64,000 nucleotides of DNA, taken from positions 1,623,246-1,687,245 of the forward strand of contig CATQHT010000003.1 in the NCBI GenBank assembly GCA_958296045.1, read 5' to 3'. The translations under genes and the position numbers were made by a program. The notes below the pieces were generated by a model. It saw nothing but the letters and a program-made list of their open reading frames with translations. It was not told the origin of the DNA and ran no database searches. Positions 56,584 through 64,000 of this stretch are shown piece after piece. This DNA is from Rhodothermales bacterium. Its GTDB lineage: Bacteria > Bacteroidota > Rhodothermia > Rhodothermales > Bin80. Every line of letters starts with the position of its first letter. Positions within the stretch are counted from its first letter, which is position 1.

Positions 56584-58881
56584 TCAGCGGTCCTCCCGAA
56601 ACCGGGCGAGGTCTCTGAGTATATCGCGCGCGACCTCCTGGACCTCGACAGCGACCCGGGGCTGCATGCCCATCTCGAGCTCGAGTGCGGTAGTGAGGGC
56701 AAGTAGTCGATCGGCGGAAGGGGACTTCCTGATCAGCACGGCCGAACGGTCGATTCCAAGTTCGAGGCTGGCATGCATCAAGGATTCAAGCGTCCATTTA
56801 GAAATAGAATTCAGCCGTGGTAGGATCCGTGACAGAACCTGATCAAAAGTAGAACGCTGATCTTCGGTTCGACCCAGAACGCCCAATACACTGATCTTAA
56901 GAAGTAGCGTGCGCACTACGATATCCAGCAGTTCCGAGGATGCAGCCCCCTCGAAGCGACAGACGACTTGGTCGCATACATCGATGGATTCCCTCCACCG
57001 CTTCATTATACCCAGTTTGCCAGCCTTTCCGAAAAGCGTATGCGCAACGATGGAGAGAATGGGAACCGACTCGCTGGATCCGAAGCGCCGTACAACGTCG
57101 TCATAGGCGTCCAGCTCATCGTCCAGCTGTCCCAGTTCGCCCTGCATGAGTCCACGGGCCAGAAAAGCCGCCGCCAGTGATATGGAAACCTGCGGGGGAC
57201 CACCAGTGCCGAAACAATCAATCAGTTTGTCGCATGCCGCTAGTCCTTCTCTTGGTCGCCCCAACTCGTGAAGGCATCCGATCTTGTTGATGAGGGTGGC
57301 CGCTAGTGCGCCGCGAAGGGCGGGTGACCTTGTGGTTTCGAACTTCTGGAACGCTTCATCGGAGGTGGCAATCACCTCCTCGTTGCGTTTTTCGCGGACC
57401 AGGATGTTGCTTTTCTCAAACAGAGCCCTTGCCAGGACCTCCTGAACGGGGGCCGCCTCGTCTGAATCCCACTGGCGCAGGAGAGTATCGAATACCCGCA
57501 GCGCCTCATCGAGATCACTTTTTTTGACCCTTTCAAGACCACGAAGTAAAAGGGCACCAGCCTTCTTCACCTCGTCAGTAACCAACTCGGGGTATTTCTG
57601 AAAGAGATGCCAAGCCAACTTGGGAAGTCTACTCAGGTGGTCGAACGCCAAACGTAATATCGCCTGAGTCTGCCGGTCTGCCGTTTCCATGTCCACCGCC
57701 ATGCGGTCCACGATCTCTTTCAACTCCGAACCTGAATAGTATGCATCCATGAACTCAACCAGAGCCCCAACTAGGCTGTCGCTCCCCCTGCTTCTTCGCA
57801 GCAGATGGTAGATGCTATAGAGGCGTTCGCTAACATAGTATTGCTTCCTGCGCTTGGTTCCGCCCGCGGGCGACACTATGCCGCGGCCGATCAGACGCCT
57901 GAGTTGAGCGCTGCACTTGCTCGTGTGTATACGCGCCCGCTCGGCGACTTCCTTCGCTGTCGCCGGCTTCCAGAGTTCTGCGAGCGCGAGATACACCCTG
58001 CGTTCCTGTGGAGGCAACGATGCCAAATGGCCTTTGAAGTAGGGCGTGAGCTCGTCAACTAGGTCTAGAAGGTTGGACATGAGCGTACGAAACGACCGCG
58101 CCGCCCCGAACCGGGCCAGGATCGCGAGCAGCCTAGGGCTTCCGCCCGTGAGGATTTGCAGTCGGCGCGCCGCCCCGGGCTCGAACGGTCGCCCAGATAC
58201 GGTTTCGCACAGTTTTGCACTTTCGTCTCTGCGTAGCGGACGCAGTGATAGAATCCGGAAGAGGTCGTACAGTGCCCGATCGGGCCGGTCGATCTCATCA
58301 AACCTACTCGTTGCGCTTCCGATCACCATGATTCGTGGTTCGGTCTGAAGCGTTTTGCGCAGGCACCATCCTGCATGTGGATCCAGCATGTCCGAGAAAA
58401 CCACATTGAGGTTTTCCACCTCGAGGACCAATCGCTTGTCTTCTCTGTCCGCGAATTGAAGCAATGCGCCTAGACACCGTTCGCGGAGCGACCGATCGTC
58501 CCGCTCACGACGTGCCTCCTCCAGGGTCCGCCCGAGATCGAATTCGCTGGAGCGGTCACGAACCTGACGGGCCAAGAGCGAAAGGCATTCCAACCAGAAT
58601 TCGCCGCACGTGCTGATCCCATAGCTCTCCTCTGCATAGACTATCGGGTACAACCGTGACGACAGGGCAGGGTCGGACCTGATTTCCAGAGCGACCCTTA
58701 GGAGCAGTGAGGTCTTTCCGCTGCCGGGCGCACCAACGACAATGACATGTTGGTTCGATGCGCCGGTGTTTTCGCGAAGCGTCTCGACGAGCGAGTCGAA
58801 TTCGGCCGTTCTCACGCAGAACGACGCCCTGAGTTCGGTGTCTGTAAGAAATCCCGGGTTGTAGCTTTTAACGACACTCAT
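56584..58881 (-). CDS. STAND-like AAA+ ATPase with winged-helix and helical-repeat C-terminus
   Basis: A 765-residue protein; start at 58881 chosen because it overlaps the upstream ATPase stop as ATGA. The NTPase has Walker A VVGAPGSGKTSLLLRV (K56), then YPIVYAEESYGISTCGEFWLE, a Walker B position LVLEVENLNVVFSDM in which the usual aspartate is replaced (V-E-N), and the sensor IMVIGSATSRFDEID. A helix-turn-helix follows (LPPQERRVYLALAE, ATAKEVAERARIHTSKCSAQ). From about residue 430 to the end a series of about 40-residue helical repeats (for example DEALRVFDTLLRQW, ALRGALAATLINKIGCLHEL, GRPREGLAACDKLID, LFGKAGKLGIMKRWRES) forms a TPR-like array. The layout is that of STAND proteins, which sense a ligand through repeats and signal through the NTPase; no effector domain is visible. 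Possibly defence, possibly regulation. Confidence 0.8.
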   Translation of the reverse strand: MSVVKSYNPGFLTDTELRASFCVRTAEFDSLVETLRENTGASNQHVIVVGAPGSGKTSLLLRVALEIRSDPALSSRLYPIVYAEESYGISTCGEFWLECLSLLARQVRDRSSEFDLGRTLEEARRERDDRSLRERCLGALLQFADREDKRLVLEVENLNVVFSDMLDPHAGWCLRKTLQTEPRIMVIGSATSRFDEIDRPDRALYDLFRILSLRPLRRDESAKLCETVSGRPFEPGAARRLQILTGGSPRLLAILARFGAARSFRTLMSNLLDLVDELTPYFKGHLASLPPQERRVYLALAELWKPATAKEVAERARIHTSKCSAQLRRLIGRGIVSPAGGTKRRKQYYVSERLYSIYHLLRRSRGSDSLVGALVEFMDAYYSGSELKEIVDRMAVDMETADRQTQAILRLAFDHLSRLPKLAWHLFQKYPELVTDEVKKAGALLLRGLERVKKSDLDEALRVFDTLLRQWDSDEAAPVQEVLARALFEKSNILVREKRNEEVIATSDEAFQKFETTRSPALRGALAATLINKIGCLHELGRPREGLAACDKLIDCFGTGGPPQVSISLAAAFLARGLMQGELGQLDDELDAYDDVVRRFGSSESVPILSIVAHTLFGKAGKLGIMKRWRESIDVCDQVVCRFEGAASSELLDIVVRTLLLKISVLGVLGRTEDQRSTFDQVLSRILPRLNSISKWTLESLMHASLELGIDRSAVLIRKSPSADRLLALTTALELEMGMQPRVAVEVQEVARDILRDLARFREDR

Positions 58882-60152
58882 GGACCGACCCTTAACGGTA
58901 GTTGCTGGTCGAAGGGCATGAAGGATGTACCAAAGCGTGTGCGCCACCAGTCCTCCACGAGCCCCGAAACGAAACGGTAGCCATCGCCGTCACGGGTCAA
59001 GTAACCATCGTGCTCCAACACATGAAGCACGTCCCTAATCCGTACGCCCTCATGGTCGGGCAAAGAGGCGAGATTCTTGCCGTACTGCCGAATCGACGTG
59101 TCCCTGATTCTGCCATCGCTAACCGCAGCCTGTGTCAGTATTCTCAAGGCGACCTTATACGCCTTGTCGCCCAGGACCATCCGCAGTCGGCCGCGGTAGT
59201 GCTCCAGACTAGCTTGGCCTCGCACGCTAAGCATTTCCTTGTTGTAAACTTGTTCCACATCAGCCTTGGAGGCTTCACTGCGGTTAGCGCGGCGTAGATA
59301 CTCGTGGAACTTGTCGAAGAACTGTTGGACATGGTGCGGTACGCAGCACCGAAGACGACAGCACATCGCCCTGCACACATCTTCGTGAATACTGAGACCG
59401 TACGTGTGCGCCAGCTCACGCAGACATGCGATGGCCGTCTGCTCATCCCACGGCTTCAGGTCAAAGGGCTCGAAAATGTTGGCGTGAGCGCTCAGCTCGG
59501 CCTGTTCCAGGATAGGTTCAAGGCCTACGCTCCCAGACACGACGAGTGTGATGCGCCCCCGGTGCTCCTGTCCGATCTTGCGGAACCAGCTCAGGAATTC
59601 GTCTGCGTCTCGCCGTCTCTCCGTCGTGATCTCGTAATCGTGTCCCTTGAGGAGTCGGCTTACCATAATCGAGAATTCGTCGATCGCAAGAACGACCGGC
59701 TTTCCGCTCGCTGCGAGCGACGCAAACACCTTGTTGCCGTGTGGCCTCCAGCTTCCCGCGTCGATCCGTTCGCGGAGCTTCACTTTGAACTCGCCGAGCC
59801 CAAATTCGTCGATATGGGAAATCGTCGTGTTGGTGAGCTTCGCGATCCAGTCTTTCAAGCGGCTCCCCAATCCCAGAGCTTTCCCGCTTTCGGCTGCAAT
59901 CTCCACAACCACATCCGCTGCCGTGGCTGCATCCTCCACGTCAACGAAGACGGTCGTGAAGTCTCCCAATTCATCGAGGCGTCGCAGCAGCTTCCGAACC
60001 AGACTTGTCTTCCCCATTCGGCGCTGGGCGGTCACCAGCGTGTGGATTCTATCCTCGACGCGCTCCTCAAGCGCCTCGATTTCGACCTCTCGATCAAAGA
60101 AGCGGTCGCCCGCGACCCAGTTTCCTCCCCCCTTTCTAAGTGAATTGCCCAT
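58878..60152 (-). CDS. AAA+ ATPase of the COG1672 type
   Basis: A 424-residue protein; the ATG at 60152 is chosen over a TTG at 60158. It begins GNWVAGDRFFDREVEIEALE, then Walker A TAQRRMGKTSLVRKLLRRL (K48), Walker B VVLAIDEFSIM (D158, E159), and a sensor-like ITLVVSGSVGLEPI. After about residue 230 comes the helical lid with PFDLKPWDEQTAIACL, and a winged-helix region near the C-terminus (DTSIRQYGKNLASLP, IRDVLHVLEHDGYLTRDGDGYRFV, WWRTRF). COG1672-type ATPases are common in archaea and bacterial mobile or defence loci, with unknown substrates. Its stop overlaps the start of the STAND-like ATPase gene, so the two are almost certainly made together. No other conserved gene lies in the operon. 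Confidence 0.83.
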   Translation of the reverse strand: MGNSLRKGGGNWVAGDRFFDREVEIEALEERVEDRIHTLVTAQRRMGKTSLVRKLLRRLDELGDFTTVFVDVEDAATAADVVVEIAAESGKALGLGSRLKDWIAKLTNTTISHIDEFGLGEFKVKLRERIDAGSWRPHGNKVFASLAASGKPVVLAIDEFSIMVSRLLKGHDYEITTERRRDADEFLSWFRKIGQEHRGRITLVVSGSVGLEPILEQAELSAHANIFEPFDLKPWDEQTAIACLRELAHTYGLSIHEDVCRAMCCRLRCCVPHHVQQFFDKFHEYLRRANRSEASKADVEQVYNKEMLSVRGQASLEHYRGRLRMVLGDKAYKVALRILTQAAVSDGRIRDTSIRQYGKNLASLPDHEGVRIRDVLHVLEHDGYLTRDGDGYRFVSGLVEDWWRTRFGTSFMPFDQQLPLRVGP

Positions 60153-60599
60153 TTGCAATCAGACTTGTTGCCAACGAAGTTGATGGCAACAGAGCTGCTG
60201 GCGAATGACTCGGTTCCGCCAAGTATCGTCGCAGAACGATGCTTTTGGCTGGTCGGGGATAGAATCTCAGGTGCAGGCGATGTTGTTTGTTTCACTAGTC
60301 GCGGCAGCGCTTGGCGGTCTTCCTGCAAGGATATCTGGAGGAGTGCGACCTATCGGGTAGGGGGAATCCGTCTGGAAGTCCGGTTATTTGAGCACGTTTC
60401 AGCTGATCGGTGCCGCGCAGACGTGATTTGGGGCCATTTATTGGCTTCAGGCTGGGTACTGCAAGGTCGTGGGGATGCTGGGCGCATCCGGTTGGCAGCT
60501 TACCTTGCTGGCATGAAGGTGCTACGGCATCTGCCCGAGCGGCCTGATGAGTACTCCAGAGAAGATTGCGGTGGGTGCACGCGGGGCGCTTGGGAAGAC
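60153..60599. other. Region upstream of the ATPase operon
   Basis: About 450 bases that should contain the operon promoter. The plus-strand frame 60153-60716 has no recognisable motif and overlaps the DUF4338 relic in antisense, so I do not call it a gene. Confidence 0.4.
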
Positions 60600-61378
60600 C
60601 GGGTTTATCGTCGGCCTATCGTTTACCACCGGCCGTATAGCCAATGTGCTGAAAGGTTGCCGCCTGGAAGCAGGTGCCCATCCACTTCGGATCCACATGG
60701 GTCTCCACAACCCTAGGGCGGCACCTGCAACGCTCTTCAAAGTCATGGGCAGCTGCCTGAGCACATGCCCAGGACATGACTGGCCAGGTACTAGCAGCGG
60801 CCCCGCATCAGAATGCGGCTCAGAGACTCCACACGACCCAGGTGGGCCTGCCGCTGGGCGTCAGTCCAGGCCATCCAGTGCTCGCGGGCAGCCGCTGAAA
60901 GGCCTACCGAACCCAGGTAGCCAGGCGCGCTACAGATAAGATAGCGCCCGCGCGCACCGCAGAACGATGTAGTGCCGCGCGGATGTTCATGATGCAAAAG
61001 CGGGGTCCAGACCGCGCGCTGCGCGTCGTCGGTTACGCGCACCACGACCAAGTTCTGTACATCTTGCACCGTATCTGGACACACATGCAGCACTGGCACG
61101 GACACTGGCAAGAGGCGGGCGCCGACACTGGCGGCATCCGCGTTCGTCGGCGCCGCCAGCGCCACGAAGCCTCAATCCTCCAGCTACGCAAGCACCTTGG
61201 CGCAACTAGCCACCTGCAAGCGCCCACGCGCGTCAGCCAAGCCGAAACTCACACCCCACGGACCAACGCCGCGCGAGTCTTCAGCCGCGCATCTGACAAG
61301 ACGGCCTCGAGCCGCGCCTGTGAATCCGCCGCACTCAGCGTGCGCAACACTTGGTTCTGCGTGAACAGATCGCATTAG
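60600..61378 (-). pseudogene. Decayed DUF4338-type gene, transposase part missing
   Basis: In order but with frame breaks, the minus strand encodes LFTQNQVLRTLSAADSQARL, then FGLADARGRLQVASCAKVLA, then LVVVRVTDDAQRAVWTPLLHHE, PRGTTSFCGARGRYLICSAP, GYLGSVGLSA and HWMAWTDAQRQAHLGRVESL. These line up with the N-terminal 240 residues of the fusion at 52249-54375 (for example EQNQILRTLSA, FVDAKGRAQVATCAKALL, NTLLHHEHPRGTTTFFGAQL). Stops and shifts separate the pieces. The remains further down (SEVDGHLLPGGN-like, in a wrong frame for GTCFQAATFQHIGYTAGG) show it once continued past 60700. The Tn5-type half is not present. Confidence 0.78.
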
Positions 61379-61675
61379 CTATGCGGCAGATATCAGAATG
61401 TCAAGTGGGAATCCTGGAGACACGCCAAGCTAAGCATGGTCATTGGCCAAGTAGACGGGCATCCTATACCAGGTCGGACGAGTAGCGGCCGTGGCAAACC
61501 CATGGATGAACGCCATCAGCATATGAGGTACGGTTTAGCAATGGTCTGCCGATACCATTAGCGATAGCAGCCCCCAGGGTCCGCTTGTGCGCCAGACCGG
61601 TGATTGCGCGAGCAGACCACTAGCGGCAGAAGGAGGCACTCACCTCATGGCTCCTAGGCATGTCAGGCTACAGGT
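61379..61675. other. Gene-free stretch
   Basis: About 300 bases between the DUF4338 relic and the sulfatase stop. Nothing recognised. Confidence 0.4.
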
Positions 61676-63322
61676 TCAGGGCGTTCTGAAGGTAACGGTG
61701 TCGCTGGGGGCGAATCCCAGGCGATGCGCAACGGCATGCACGGTGGCATCGCTACTAAGAAAAATGGGGCCGCTGTACACATCCCATGCCGGACTGAGCG
61801 ATTCGCTACCCAACAGGAGCTGATAGCCGATAGAGGCGCCTTCGGTGTCCGAACGCAGCACAATGGCTTCACCTTCCCTCTCTAGTGCGGGTGCTGCGGT
61901 GATGGGCTGCACCATGCCTGGCCAAATGCTTTCAACCAAAAGCCTCTCGTCCCCTGCGCCTGCATCGCCCGTAGCGGCCATCCAGCGGTCCAGCTCTTCT
62001 CGGAGTTCGACCAACTTGTCTGCATACGCCGAATCGGCAGCGATGCTGTGCATCTCGTGCGGATCTTCGAAGGTGTCGAACAACTCCTCTTCAACTTTTG
62101 ACGGTCTGAACCACTGCGCCTGCGCCGCATTTAGCCCGGCCTCATCACGCAGCCGCAGGAGTTCCTGCATGGTAGCCATCTGCTCCCGGTACGTTACCGC
62201 GAGGTAATAACCCCGGTCCGGCTGCAGGTTGCGGATATACTTGTAGCGCTTATCACGAACCGCCCGCTTGGTGTCGTATATCGCGTCAAAGCGGTCTGCT
62301 GCTGCGTGGATATACCGGCGCGGCGCCGCTGCTTGCATCGGTCCCAGGAATGCCTGCCCTTCCAGGTACGCTGGCAGCGGGAGGCCCGCCAACGAAAAGG
62401 TGGTCGGCGCCAGATCCACAAAGCTGATCAGCTGATCATCACGCGCGCCCCCGAGCTGCGCATCTGGAAACCGAATCATGAGCGGTACATGTAGGCCCGA
62501 ATCGTAGAGCTGGCGCTTCTGGCGTGGTAGGGGGCCACCATGGTCTGCATAAAAGACGATGATGGTCTCATCGGTCAGTCCATCTTCATCCAGCTGCGCA
62601 AGGAGCTGCCCGACCTGTTCATCTAGCAGTTTCAGGTTTGAGTAGACCCTGCGAATGTCACGCAGAGCCGGTTCAGTGTTCGGCAGGTAGGGCGGCACCG
62701 GCACCTCGAAGTCGGGCGGTACACGTAGCGTGTCGTTGGCGCGCGCCCAGACCTGGGATTCGTGCGTAACGCCAAAGTTGAATACGGAGAAAAATGGTTT
62801 TCCTGCCGGCCTGTTGCGCCAGTGCGCCCTGCGGCTGCTTTCATCCCAGGCGGTAACCGGCGCCCGAAGCTGATAATCCTGTTTGGCGTTGTTGGTAGCA
62901 TAGTATCCGCGCTGCCGCAACACCTCACTCATGAAGCGCACCGATGGCGGAGGTACGGCTTCGTATGGCGGAATGCCGGTCACCTCATGGTATTCAGGTC
63001 GCATGGTGGTCCGCATATGCTGCGCTTTACCGCTGGTCGTGTAGATGCCCGTGGCGATGGAAAAGCGGCTGGGCGCGCATACACCCGAAACCGAGTACAT
63101 ATTTGTGTAGGTGACGCCTTCACTAGAAAGCCTGTCCAGGTTGGGTGTGGAGACCGTTGAGTCGCCATAAGCGGCTAGGTAGGGGCTGAGGTCTTCGGCT
63201 ACAATCCAGAGGAAGTTCGGCTGGGCGGCCAGCTTCAGATCGCTGTAGTCGGGGCCTTGATTGGGCGGGGCGCCGCAGGCACTTGCAAGAAGCAACCCGA
63301 AAACCAGAATGAGCCGGTACAT
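61676..63322 (-). CDS. Lipoprotein sulfatase (type I, formylglycine-dependent)
   Basis: A 548-residue protein. The signal MYRLILVFGLLLASAC ends in lipobox L-A-S-A-C with C16. The sulfatase fold starts PNFLWIVAEDLSPYLAAYGD (metal aspartate), STPNLDRLSSEGVTYTNMY, and the modified-cysteine motif SGVCAPSRFSIATG, with C82 as the future formylglycine in the C-x-P-S-R consensus. Later blocks are FSVFNFGVTHESQVW, IVFYADHGGPLPRQKRQLYDSG with metal ligands D-H, and LISFVDLAPTTFSLAGLP. It should remove sulfate esters from a polysaccharide or glycan outside the cell. The ending (after about 470) is a small beta-rich domain common in these enzymes. No sulfatase-maturing enzyme is seen in the window. Confidence 0.9.
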   Translation of the reverse strand: MYRLILVFGLLLASACGAPPNQGPDYSDLKLAAQPNFLWIVAEDLSPYLAAYGDSTVSTPNLDRLSSEGVTYTNMYSVSGVCAPSRFSIATGIYTTSGKAQHMRTTMRPEYHEVTGIPPYEAVPPPSVRFMSEVLRQRGYYATNNAKQDYQLRAPVTAWDESSRRAHWRNRPAGKPFFSVFNFGVTHESQVWARANDTLRVPPDFEVPVPPYLPNTEPALRDIRRVYSNLKLLDEQVGQLLAQLDEDGLTDETIIVFYADHGGPLPRQKRQLYDSGLHVPLMIRFPDAQLGGARDDQLISFVDLAPTTFSLAGLPLPAYLEGQAFLGPMQAAAPRRYIHAAADRFDAIYDTKRAVRDKRYKYIRNLQPDRGYYLAVTYREQMATMQELLRLRDEAGLNAAQAQWFRPSKVEEELFDTFEDPHEMHSIAADSAYADKLVELREELDRWMAATGDAGAGDERLLVESIWPGMVQPITAAPALEREGEAIVLRSDTEGASIGYQLLLGSESLSPAWDVYSGPIFLSSDATVHAVAHRLGFAPSDTVTFRTP

Positions 63323-63393
63323 GGTGGACTCGTGTTGTGGAGAGTGGAGAGACCCTAAATTACGGCTTCAGCCGTAGGTTAATATGGGCCGTG

Positions 63394-64000
63394 ATGAGGC
63401 GCATGCAGTTTTTTGGGGTTCGGACCGCGGGATCAATGGCCTTTAGGCTGTTCGACCGGTGGGCCAGGACGATGGGGCTCCAAGATGCTGTGCTGGAGGG
63501 CATAGATTTGCCACTTGAGGGTGGCACTGCAGCCCACCGTGCCGCGGTGCAGGCCCTTAAGCTAGATGCGACCATCCAAGGCGCCCTCATCACCGCTCAC
63601 AAGCTCAGCGTAGTGCGAGCAGCCGGTGACCTGATTGATGTGTACACTCAGGACGCTCAGGACTGCCAAGAGGTATCTGCACTGTACAAACGAGGCGGCA
63701 GTCTGTGGGGTGATGCGTGCGATGCGGCGACTAGCGGGCTGGCGCTAAGTCATTTCCTGGGACCCCAATACTGGCGCGCACATCCAGAAGCCGAAATATT
63801 GAGCCTGGGCGGTGGTGGTGCGACGGTGGCGCTCAAGTACTATCTGCTCACACGTGCGCCATGGCGACCTCGGCGGCTTACCATCGTGGACATCCGAGAG
63901 GACAACCTAGCGCACTGCCAGGTGGTGGCGGCTGGGATGGACCGTGCTGGCATGCAGATCACGTACAAGCTTAGCACTTCTGCTACCTACAACGATGCAC
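63394..64000 (+). CDS. Shikimate-dehydrogenase-like protein, partial
   Basis: Open frame from the ATG at 63394 to the right edge (202 residues seen). The N-terminal part has the substrate-binding domain features: FFGVRTAGS, the catalytic-lysine strand GALITAHKLSVV (usually N-V-T-x-P-H-K), GDACDAATSGLALSHFLG, and the Rossmann loop ILSLGGGGATVAL followed by LTIVDIRED. This is the overall plan of AroE/YdiB-type enzymes. The T-A-H-K in place of T-x-P-H-K and the late position of the dinucleotide loop suggest it may be a divergent paralogue rather than the aromatic-pathway AroE. Upstream, 71 bases separate it from the divergent sulfatase gene. Confidence 0.72.
   Translation, partial: MRRMQFFGVRTAGSMAFRLFDRWARTMGLQDAVLEGIDLPLEGGTAAHRAAVQALKLDATIQGALITAHKLSVVRAAGDLIDVYTQDAQDCQEVSALYKRGGSLWGDACDAATSGLALSHFLGPQYWRAHPEAEILSLGGGGATVALKYYLLTRAPWRPRRLTIVDIREDNLAHCQVVAAGMDRAGMQITYKLSTSATYNDA

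Noticed and set aside
60153-60716. 187-codon plus-strand frame beside the ATPase operon
   Set aside because: No motif, and it overlaps the DUF4338 relic in antisense; composition looks like a shadow.

Overview
The window most resembles the genome of a Gram-negative bacterium of the Rhodothermota/Bacteroidota lineage (inference from gene content). It carries a DUF5103-type type IX secretion (T9SS) plug lipoprotein, a PorV/PorQ-like outer-membrane protein, a C-terminal T9SS-type sorting domain in a decayed gene, many lipoproteins, a DUF5117-type zinc metalloprotease and secreted carbohydrate/sulfate-ester enzymes. Housekeeping genes (dnaG, dnaE, uvrC, rsmB, deoC, mtnA) alternate with long stretches of dead or dying insertion sequences, which suggests a genome with active mobile-element turnover and decay.

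Layout. 1-7.95 kb: NCS2-type purine/pyrimidine permease (cut by the left edge), MBL-fold hydrolase, a decayed tnpB, polyprenyl diphosphate synthase, a FecCD-type permease and its binding protein, deoC and a SPOR-domain lipoprotein. 8-12.2 kb: an IS1634-like transposase gene interrupted by a short, ORF-less group II intron, then IS1182 debris. 12.6-16.4 kb: an ImmA-like/PIN (DUF4411) toxin-antitoxin-type pair and a DUF418 membrane protein. 16.9-18.2 kb: a dead transposase and the 3' end of a second group II intron. 18.4-32.2 kb: ppgK-like kinase, small lipoprotein, an extraordinary 1252-residue DnaG, class I amidotransferase, arsC, dnaE, T9SS plug protein, metalloprotease. 32.3-36.6 kb: IS1182 transposase with one amber codon, a dead T9SS cargo gene, a small CBM48 protein. 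36.6-51.9 kb: spmB/spmA, uvrC and a methylmalonyl-CoA epimerase-like gene, rsmB, a huge DUF6807/PVC-type dehydrogenase/cytochrome c fusion, PorV-like protein, mtnA, and a divergent pair of Tat-exported sugar-metabolism proteins. 52.2-61.4 kb: an accessory island with a DUF4338 (DruA-like)/Tn5-type transposase fusion, a DNA methyltransferase fused to an HNH nuclease, a tnpB scrap, an overlapping pair of AAA+/STAND-like ATPases, and a second, decayed DUF4338 copy. 61.7-64 kb: a lipoprotein sulfatase and a shikimate-dehydrogenase-like gene cut by the right edge.

The three observations most worth attention are: (1) DnaG contains three tandem copies of the primase catalytic core, of which only the last keeps the TOPRIM metal-binding residues; (2) removal of the 679-nt group II intron from the IS1634-like transposase rejoins the reading frame exactly, yet the intron has no maturase of its own; (3) the translationally coupled ATPase pair, lying next to a methyltransferase-HNH fusion, looks like an undescribed two-NTPase module, possibly defensive. 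All family assignments are from motif recognition by eye; no database search was run.
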